This document shows positions 1-4,337 of a stretch of DNA of 7,617 nt, in pieces. Position 1 is the first letter of the stretch. Every line of letters starts with the position of its first letter. The position numbers and the translations under genes were made by a program. The notes beneath the pieces were generated by a model. That model saw only the letters and a list, made by a program, of their open reading frames with translations, searched no databases and was not told the origin of the DNA. Source of the DNA: an uncultured Eubacteriales bacterium. GTDB lineage: Bacteria > Bacillota_A > Clostridia > Peptostreptococcales > Anaerovoracaceae. The stretch lies in NCBI GenBank assembly GCA_902774195.1, contig CACYHM010000044.1, forward strand, positions 1 through 7,617. Reading direction: 5' to 3'.

Positions 1-1094
1 TCGGTCTGTTCCTCCGGGGTCATCTTTTCGAATTTTTCTTTTTCATCAGGATCGGATGGTTCGGATGAATTGTTCGGGTCGTATTCAGGTGATGTTGCCA
101 TAGCAAGTATGTCGCCCGTCCTTGGATTCATCACTATGCAGGTTATGGCATCTGCTCCGGTATCATCCATGCCGGTCTCGAGCGCGTCCTCGACGAAGTG
201 CTGTATGACCGAATCGATGGTCGTCACCACGCTGTTGCCGTTCTGCGGCTTGTAGTACCGGGTCTTGCTGTTGGAGAGCGTGTCTCCGTTGCTGTCGGTG
301 ATCCTTACGGTCCTGCCCTTGACTCCGGCAAGTGTCGAATTGTATTCGTACTCCAGGCCTGAGCGTCCGGCGTTATCGGCGTTTACGCCTCCGAGTATCT
401 GGGCGGCAAAAGCGCCGTTCGGATAATAGCGCGCAGCCTTTGTCTTGACGGTGACATTGCTTCCGAATGCCTTCTCGGCCTGTTCGACCTGCTCCTTCGT
501 CAGTCCCTCGGCCAGAAGGACGAGGTTCTCTTCTCCCTCAAGAAGCTTTCTTATCTCTTCTCTGTCTTTGCCTGTGATCCTGGAGAGTTTCGTGAGCGTC
601 TTACCCTTGTCGGTGACGCTGATGCTCTCGTCTTTGTACAGGTACTGCGTATAGGCATAGAGCTCATACTCTGTGACCGTCTCGGCAAGCGTCGTCATCT
701 GCGTGTCATATATAGCGCCCCTGACAGGATCTATCTCAGTATCGACCTTCTGCATCTCTGCGGCCATGGTCGCGAGTTCGTCGGCCCTGTAGATCTGCCA
801 GTATCCCATGCGCAGTATAAGCGCGCTCATGCAGATAAGAATAAAAGCAAAACCCGCCGCAAGTCTTCTGCGGTTCTTTATGGTAACGCGGTCTGCATTG
901 GTTTTTTCGTAGAGCTGAGCACGTTTCTTTTCTGTCTTTTTGTCCCTTTTCGCTCCGCTGCGGCCGTTTCCGGATTCTTTCGCAGCGGCTTTTTTCGTCT
1001 CAGCTTCTTCCTTTTTTCTGATGCGTTCAGCTTCGGCGTCCCTTTTGGCCTGACTCTTCTTTTTCAGTTTTTCTCTTTTCTTGTCCGCCTTCAT
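1..1094 (-). CDS. Class B penicillin-binding protein, FtsI/SpoVD type (partial, C-terminus beyond window)
   Basis: The gene encodes a membrane-anchored peptidoglycan transpeptidase acting outside the membrane in septal (FtsI/PBP2B) or spore-cortex (SpoVD) synthesis. The 364 visible residues show a cytoplasmic tail of about 75 residues that is very rich in Lys, Glu and Ala, one membrane helix at about 78-98, then the PBP dimerisation domain. Markers of that domain are DPVRGAIYD (122-130), RYYPNGAFAAQILGGV (222-237) and GRSGLEYEYNSTLAG (243-257). The start of the transpeptidase domain follows, with TTIDSVIQ (291-298) and MNPRTGDILAMATSPEYDPN (322-341). The window ends before the catalytic SxxK, so activity cannot be judged. 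The ATG at 1094 is preceded by GGGAG with a 4-nt spacer. The usual RGxIxDRNG motif reads RGAIYDTQM, a departure from the family norm. Its position after ftsL fits FtsI or SpoVD; C-terminal PASTA repeats, which would favour SpoVD, cannot be seen. Family call strong, FtsI versus SpoVD open. Confidence 0.93.
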   Translation of the reverse strand, partial: MKADKKREKLKKKSQAKRDAEAERIRKKEEAETKKAAAKESGNGRSGAKRDKKTEKKRAQLYEKTNADRVTIKNRRRLAAGFAFILICMSALILRMGYWQIYRADELATMAAEMQKVDTEIDPVRGAIYDTQMTTLAETVTEYELYAYTQYLYKDESISVTDKGKTLTKLSRITGKDREEIRKLLEGEENLVLLAEGLTKEQVEQAEKAFGSNVTVKTKAARYYPNGAFAAQILGGVNADNAGRSGLEYEYNSTLAGVKGRTVRITDSNGDTLSNSKTRYYKPQNGNSVVTTIDSVIQHFVEDALETGMDDTGADAITCIVMNPRTGDILAMATSPEYDPNNSSEPSDPDEKEKFEKMTPEEQT

Positions 1095-1127
1095 CTTTCT
1101 CCCGTCAGGGCATACACATACGGATAC

Positions 1128-1156
1128 ATTATACTACATCTTGTAGCCTGTTTTAA
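1128..1156 (-). promoter_or_regulatory. Predicted sigma-A promoter of the penicillin-binding protein gene
   Basis: Read on the minus strand, TTAAAA (1151-1156) and a perfect TATAAT (1128-1133) are separated by exactly 17 bp. The -35 matches 4 of 6 consensus bases. A start of transcription near 1121 would give a leader of about 27 nt before the ATG at 1094, with GGGAG as ribosome site. It sits directly after the terminator that follows ftsL, so it plausibly gives the PBP gene its own transcription. Prediction from sequence only. Confidence 0.7.
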
Positions 1157-1167
1157 AGTGCGCTACA
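1142..1167. repeat. Inverted repeat TGTAGC-N14-GCTACA over the PBP promoter -35
   Basis: Two perfect 6-bp arms (1142-1147 and 1162-1167) flank a 14-bp spacer that contains the predicted -35 hexamer (1151-1156). The position is suitable for an operator, but arms this short can arise by chance. I do not recognise the motif as the site of a named regulator. Confidence 0.35.
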
Positions 1168-1194
1168 GTATTTAGTCAGATACATTTCTTCCGG

Positions 1195-1230
1195 AAAAAA
1201 ATGCCACCGAGCCGTTTCCGGGTCAGTGGC
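1195..1230 (-). terminator. Intrinsic terminator after ftsL
   Basis: On the minus strand a 12-bp stem (arms 1219-1230 and 1203-1214) closes on the tetraloop GAAA. The stem has one C-C mismatch and one G-U pair. It is followed by A and then seven T residues (1201 down to 1195). It begins 22 nt after the ftsL stop codon. The GC-rich stem plus T tract is a textbook rho-independent terminator and separates ftsL from the penicillin-binding protein gene. Confidence 0.87.
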
Positions 1231-1252
1231 CTGTTTTCGCTTGGCTGTTCTG

Positions 1253-1630
1253 CTATTTGTATGCTTCGGTCCTTATGGCGTCTGCAAGTCCCTTGTCGCC
1301 GTCACCGTCGTCACCTTCCCCGAGCCTGATGCAGTTTTCAGGAGTCGGATATACCATCCCGAAGTCCTCTGTCGCTACTCTCTCGATCTTGGTGACCTTT
1401 GTCTCCTCGACTATCTGACTGTTAAGGGAATCGATCTCCGCCTGGATGTACGCATTCTCCTCTGCGAGAACGTTGTTCTCGTGCTGGATGATCGCTCCGT
1501 AGGATCTCATTCCTATCAGCACGAACACTCCCAGCATGACCACTGCAAGAAACTTGATCAGGCTTTTCCTGTCCGCCCTTATCCTGTCGGCGCGTATTCT
1601 GTCGAATATGATCCTTTCTTCCCTTGACAT
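1253..1630 (-). CDS. ftsL: FtsL-type cell division protein (septum formation initiator-like)
   Basis: The product is a small bitopic membrane protein that in other bacteria forms a complex with FtsB/DivIC and FtsQ/DivIB and supports septal peptidoglycan synthesis. The 125 residues show a basic cytoplasmic N-terminus (1-26) with a repeated DRIRA peptide, one membrane helix (about 27-41), and a heptad-patterned coiled coil (about 46-80). The family-typical ending KIERVATEDFGMVYPTPENC follows at about 81-100. The last 20 or so residues carry an unusual Asp/Gly-rich stretch (GEGDDGDGDKG). The gene follows rsmH by 28 nt with AGGGGA as ribosome site 7 nt before the ATG, the standard position of ftsL in the division cluster. 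FtsL sequences diverge widely, so the call rests on size, topology, the C-terminal motif and synteny. Confidence 0.87.
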   Translation of the reverse strand: MSREERIIFDRIRADRIRADRKSLIKFLAVVMLGVFVLIGMRSYGAIIQHENNVLAEENAYIQAEIDSLNSQIVEETKVTKIERVATEDFGMVYPTPENCIRLGEGDDGDGDKGLADAIRTEAYK

Positions 1631-1658
1631 CTTTGCATCCCCTGAAATATGAAGTGTG

Positions 1659-2591
1659 TTACAGTTTTTCGAGTACCCTCAGCTTGGCGCTCCTTGCCCG
1701 CGGGTTTTCCGAGGTCTCCGCTTCCGTCGGAACGACCGGTTTTTTTGTTACTCTCTTTACATCCGCTTTCTTCCCGCATACGCATACCGGAAATTCCTTC
1801 GGGCATGTACACGGATCGAGTCTTCTTTCGAATTCCGTTTTGACTATCCTGTCTTCGAGAGAATGGAATGTGATTATAGCTATCCTCCCGCCGCTTTCGA
1901 GAAGGTCCGGCAGTTTCTCTACCGCTTCCCTCAAATGGCCGAGTTCATCGTTGACTTCTATCCTTATAGCCTGAAAAGTCCTCTTCGCCGGATGTGGTCC
2001 CGTGCGCCTGGCTTTTGCCGGTATAGCCGCTTTGATGATCTCTGTCAGCCTGTCCGTCGATCCGATCGGTGCGGACTTTCTTTCTCTGACGATGAATTCC
2101 GCTATCCTGCGGGCCCATCGTTCTTCTCCGTAATCCTTTATTATTCTTGCGAGATCTTCCTCGCTGTAGCCGTTGACGACTTCGTATGCTGTCAGCCTGT
2201 CCGATGCATCCATCCTCATATCCAGAGGAGCGTCATTCATATACGAGAAGCCCCTTTCGGGATTATCAAGCTGATAGGAGCTGACTCCCAGATCCAGCAG
2301 TATGCCCTGGACTTTGCCCCCCGCCGCAGCCTCTATCGCTGCGGTATCGCTGTAGTTTGCATGGACGAAGGTCTTGCGGCACCCATACGGCTCAAGTCTT
2401 TTTTCTGCCGCCGCCAGAGCTTCAGTGTCCCTGTCGACCGCTACCAGATGACCTTTCGCAGAAAGCCTTTCGCATATGCCCGATGAATGGCCTCCTCCGC
2501 CTGTTGTCCCGTCCACGTATGTGCCGTCCGGCTTTACGGCAAGGGCTTCCATTACTTCGTCAAACAGTACGGGTACATGTCCGAATTCCAT
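1659..2591 (-). CDS. rsmH: 16S rRNA (cytosine(1402)-N(4))-methyltransferase RsmH
   Basis: RsmH (MraW) uses S-adenosylmethionine to methylate N4 of C1402 in the decoding centre of 16S rRNA. The 310 residues are the usual family length and carry its landmarks in order. These are HVPVL (5-9), the SAM-binding [10 protein letters not shown] (27-36), VDRD (52-55), [12 protein letters not shown] (98-109), ERGFS (112-116), PLDMRMD (122-128), [18 protein letters not shown] (200-217) and [11 protein letters not shown] (241-251). A Cys-containing segment (C261, C263, C270, C272) and the typical terminus [11 protein letters not shown] close the protein. The start is fixed by an AGGTGGAG ribosome site that overlaps the mraZ stop codon 8 nt upstream, which suggests translational coupling to mraZ. 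Nothing looks broken. Confidence 0.98.
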   Translation of the reverse strand: MEFGHVPVLFDEVMEALAVKPDGTYVDGTTGGGGHSSGICERLSAKGHLVAVDRDTEALAAAEKRLEPYGCRKTFVHANYSDTAAIEAAAGGKVQGILLDLGVSSYQLDNPERGFSYMNDAPLDMRMDASDRLTAYEVVNGYSEEDLARIIKDYGEERWARRIAEFIVRERKSAPIGSTDRLTEIIKAAIPAKARRTGPHPAKRTFQAIRIEVNDELGHLREAVEKLPDLLESGGRIAIITFHSLEDRIVKTEFERRLDPCTCPKEFPVCVCGKKADVKRVTKKPVVPTEAETSENPRARSAKLRVLEKL

Positions 2592-2599
2592 GGCTCCAC

Positions 2600-3031
2600 C
2601 TATATGCCGAATTCCCTGAGCTTGTCAGTGAACGACTTGTCTTTCATCATCTTCGCCGTATCGGCATCTTCTCTCTCATCAGCGCTCCAGATCTCGACTT
2701 TGTCCATTGCACCCATCGTGATCAGGTCCTTGCTGATGTGAGCGTATGCTCTCAGATGCGGCGGTATGAGTATCCTGCCCTGCGAGTCGAGGTCGCATAT
2801 CTCGGAATTACCGAAGAAGTCTCTTATGAACTCACGGAAGTCCGCATCCGACTGCGGCAGCTTCGATATCCTGTCTGCCATATCCTCATACGCATCCATA
2901 GTGTAGATGTAGAGGCATTCGTCGAAACCTTTAGTGAGCATGCACCTTCCGCCCAGCTGATCCCTGAACTTTGAAGGGATGATCATCCGGTTCTTGCTGT
3001 CTATTGAGTTGCGGTAGGTGCCGTGAAACAT
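2600..3031 (-). CDS. mraZ: Transcriptional regulator MraZ
   Basis: MraZ is a DNA-binding protein with two SpoVT/AbrB-like swapped-hairpin domains that form ring-shaped oligomers. It represses the promoter of its own division and cell wall cluster. The 143 residues show both half-motifs: DSKNRMIIP (11-19) and DSQGRILIP (82-90). The first has Asn where DxKGR is more usual; the second is close to canonical. The N-terminus [11 protein letters not shown] is typical of the family and fixes the start. The ribosome site is AAGG, five nt before the ATG. The gene heads the mraZ-rsmH-ftsL unit, and its upstream region carries the direct TGGGG repeats such a protein is expected to bind, so autoregulation is likely. 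Confidence 0.97.
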   Translation of the reverse strand: MFHGTYRNSIDSKNRMIIPSKFRDQLGGRCMLTKGFDECLYIYTMDAYEDMADRISKLPQSDADFREFIRDFFGNSEICDLDSQGRILIPPHLRAYAHISKDLITMGAMDKVEIWSADEREDADTAKMMKDKSFTDKLREFGI

Positions 3032-3048
3032 CTTTGCCTTGAATTCAG

Positions 3049-3061
3049 CGGCTTTCAGCCG
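3049..3061. repeat. Small hairpin in the mraZ leader
   Basis: Two perfect 5-bp arms, CGGCT and AGCCG, enclose a 3-nt loop. In the mraZ mRNA it lies about 17 nt before the start codon, just upstream of the weak AAGG ribosome site. On the plus strand it is followed by TTTTT (3062-3066), which gives a short terminator-like shape facing away from mraZ. Its role is unknown. Confidence 0.4.
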
Positions 3062-3097
3062 TTTTTCTGCTTAACATATGATAAGGTTGGTAACACA

Positions 3098-3126
3098 ATG
3101 ATACCCCACAATTCCCCACCATTCAA
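3098..3126 (-). promoter_or_regulatory. Proximal mraZ promoter with MraZ boxes in the spacer
   Basis: On the minus strand TTGAAT (3121-3126) and TATCAT (3098-3103) are separated by exactly 17 bp. Each hexamer is a good sigma-A match. The spacer is almost entirely two direct repeats, TGGGG-AATTG-TGGGG, so a bound MraZ would cover the promoter core. A transcription start near 3091 would give a leader of about 60 nt before mraZ. Confidence 0.75.
3104..3119 (-). promoter_or_regulatory. Tandem MraZ binding boxes
   Basis: Two copies of GTGGGG (plus-strand CCCCAC at 3104-3109 and 3114-3119) lie exactly 10 bp apart, one helical turn. This matches the known MraZ site pattern of TGGGN repeats separated by 5 nt, described for Escherichia coli. 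They lie just upstream of a mraZ gene, which makes MraZ the obvious ligand. Confidence 0.75.
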
Positions 3127-3146
3127 ACAAAATAGCCTTATTTTTG

Positions 3147-3174
3147 ATTGTATTTCCCCACTTTTTAATGTAAA
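3147..3174 (-). promoter_or_regulatory. Distal mraZ promoter
   Basis: On the minus strand TTTACA (3169-3174) and TACAAT (3147-3152) are spaced 16 bp apart, each matching 5 of 6 consensus bases. A start of transcription near 3140 would lead into mraZ with a leader of about 110 nt that runs through the proximal promoter. A third GTGGGG box lies inside its spacer, and an 18-bp inverted repeat overlaps its -35. Confidence 0.6.
3156..3161 (-). promoter_or_regulatory. Isolated third MraZ-like box
   Basis: A third GTGGGG (plus-strand CCCCAC) lies 42 bp from the nearer of the tandem boxes, about four helical turns away and in the same orientation. It sits inside the spacer of the distal promoter. 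The helical phasing would allow one MraZ ring to contact both sites by looping, but a single box could also be chance. Confidence 0.45.
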
Positions 3175-3186
3175 GGGCACTTTACA
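3169..3186. repeat. Inverted repeat TGTAAAG-N4-CTTTACA, copy 1
   Basis: Perfect 7-bp arms (3169-3175 and 3180-3186) flank the spacer GGCA. The low-coordinate arm contains the -35 of the distal mraZ promoter, a position suited to a dimeric repressor. The same arms and spacer length recur at 3234-3251. I cannot assign it to a known regulator. Confidence 0.55.
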
Positions 3187-3202
3187 AAGCTGATTTGACG
3201 CG

Positions 3203-3236
3203 CAAAATAAAAACAGACACAATATATTGTGTCTGT
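3203..3236 (-). terminator. Intrinsic terminator after the reductase gene (perfect 24-bp palindrome)
   Basis: Positions 3213-3236 form a perfect 24-bp palindrome centred on ATAT, with outer arms ACAGACAC and GTGTCTGT. Read on the minus strand it is followed at once by a T-rich tract, TTTTATTTT (3212 down to 3204). It starts 45 nt after the reductase stop codon and would end the upstream operon before the mraZ promoters. There is no T tract on the plus strand, so it acts in one direction. A palindrome this perfect could also bind protein. Confidence 0.85.
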
Positions 3237-3251
3237 AAAGTTTACTTTACA
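3234..3251. repeat. Inverted repeat TGTAAAG-N4-CTTTACA, copy 2
   Basis: This copy reads TGTAAAGT-TT-ACTTTACA, with 8-bp perfect arms. It shares three bases (3234-3236) with the terminator palindrome and lies between that terminator and the reductase stop codon. No promoter is evident directly beside it, which makes its role unclear. It could be an auxiliary operator 65 bp from copy 1. Confidence 0.5.
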
Positions 3252-3281
3252 CTATATGTATAAAGCCGTTTTTATGCTATT

Positions 3282-3998
3282 TCATATCACGAGGCCCCCG
3301 TTCACGCCGATCACCTGGCCCGTTACAAAGCATGCATCATCGGATGCCAGATACCTGATGACAGAAGCGACTTCTTCCGGCCTTCCGGCCCTGCAGAGAG
3401 GAGTTTCATCTGCAATAGCCTCTTTGGCCTCTTCGCTCACTGCGCTGTTCATATCCGTGTCGATCATTCCCGGAGATACGCAGTTCACCCTGATGCCTGA
3501 AGGTCCGACTTCCTTGGCCAGAGCTTTTGTCAATCCGATCACACCGGCCTTGGCTGCCGAATAGGCCGCCTCGCACGAGGCGCCCGTCTGTCCCCACATC
3601 GAGCCGATCGTGATGATGCATCCGCTTTTGCGGCTGATCATGGAAGGAAGCACATTCTTCACGCAGTAGAACACTCCGTTAAGGTCAGTGTCTATCACTT
3701 CTTCCCACCTGCTCTCGCTGATGTCCGTGATAAGACCGTAATCAGCTATCGCGGCGTTGCACACCAGAACATCGATATGTCCGAGAATGCTGACCGCCTT
3801 GTCTACAGCTATCTTTACCGAATCGCTGTGACTGACATCGCATCTGAGAGGAGCCGCGCCGGTCTCCTGCCTCAGAGCATCTGCTGCGAGCTCTGATCTC
3901 AGAAAGGTGAACACCACCCTGTCCCCGGCCACGGCAAACTGCCTGACGGTCTCGGCACCTATGCCTCTGGACCCGCCAATGATGAGTACGTTTTTCAT
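3282..3998 (-). CDS. SDR-family reductase, FabG-like; probable YmfI-type EF-P 5-aminopentanone reductase
   Basis: This is a classical short-chain dehydrogenase/reductase of 238 residues. It has the Rossmann motif GGSRGIG (8-14), CNAA (80-83), Asn107, and the catalytic set Ser133, Tyr146 and Lys150. It ends with TGQVIGVNGGLVI. Arg11 and Arg34 near the cofactor site suggest NADPH use. The segment SMWGQTGASCEAAYSAAK (133-150) followed by LTKALAKEVGPSGIRVNCVSPGMIDTDMN resembles, from memory, YmfI of Bacillus subtilis. That enzyme reduces a 5-aminopentanone group on elongation factor P. No fatty acid synthesis genes are nearby, which argues against housekeeping FabG. The start overlaps the upstream stop codon by one base (TGATG), and AAGGAAG provides the ribosome site. 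SDR fold certain; the substrate is inferred, with FabG the main alternative. Confidence 0.85.
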   Translation of the reverse strand: MKNVLIIGGSRGIGAETVRQFAVAGDRVVFTFLRSELAADALRQETGAAPLRCDVSHSDSVKIAVDKAVSILGHIDVLVCNAAIADYGLITDISESRWEEVIDTDLNGVFYCVKNVLPSMISRKSGCIITIGSMWGQTGASCEAAYSAAKAGVIGLTKALAKEVGPSGIRVNCVSPGMIDTDMNSAVSEEAKEAIADETPLCRAGRPEEVASVIRYLASDDACFVTGQVIGVNGGLVI

Positions 3999-4324
3999 CA
4001 GTCTTCCTTTTTATCTGCGCTTTCAGGCTGAGTATTCCCGAGCTTAGCCTGTTCCTCTTCGAGTTCAGCCTTCTCTTTTTCGAGTTTTGCCTTTTCCTTT
4101 TCTTTTCTGGATCTTCTGAGGCTGAGCCTTATCAGTATGTAGATCGCAGCGATAATGAACACTATCAGCATCGCGATGGCAAAGCCGAAGCTCGCCTCCG
4201 CCTTGAAGGTCCTCCAGTTGAGCTTGATGTAAAGTCCGATCACGAACAGTATCACCACCAGCGCCGCCACCAGAATGATCGTTATCGTTGCAGCGCCTTT
4301 TCTGTCTTTGATCAGTTTCTTCAT
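3998..4324 (-). CDS. Small two-helix membrane protein with charged C-terminal coiled coil, function unknown
   Basis: I do not recognise this 108-residue protein. It has a short basic N-terminus (MKKLIKDRKG), a membrane helix at about 12-33, a short loop with KLNWRTFKAEAS, and a second helix at about 46-67. A Lys/Glu-rich tail with a coiled-coil pattern follows (69-95). Basic residues on both flanks suggest that both ends are cytoplasmic. The N-terminal KGAATITI loosely recalls class III prepilin or TadE leaders, but the second helix and the missing conserved Glu argue against that. A strong GGAGG site lies 6 nt before the ATG, so it is surely translated. It follows the MurE-like gene by 13 nt and overlaps the reductase start by one base, so it belongs to the same operon. 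Confidence 0.85.
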   Translation of the reverse strand: MKKLIKDRKGAATITIILVAALVVILFVIGLYIKLNWRTFKAEASFGFAIAMLIVFIIAAIYILIRLSLRRSRKEKEKAKLEKEKAELEEEQAKLGNTQPESADKKED

Positions 4325-4337
4325 TTTATCCTCCGTG

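Noticed and set aside
70..654. Short plus-strand frames near the left end
   Set aside because: The penicillin-binding protein frame on the minus strand is continuous through this region and carries conserved motifs.
1656..2486. Long plus-strand open frame opposite rsmH (276 codons)
   Set aside because: It lies wholly across the well-supported rsmH gene, has no recognisable motif and no ribosome site; it is an antisense shadow.
3195..3228. Possible plus-strand promoter, TTGACG followed by an AT-rich -10 region
   Set aside because: At 17 bp the -10 would be CACAAT, a weak match, and no plus-strand gene follows.
3213..3236. 24-bp palindrome considered as an operator or recombination site
   Set aside because: The T tract immediately downstream on the minus strand and its place after a stop codon explain it as a terminator; protein binding is not excluded but not needed.
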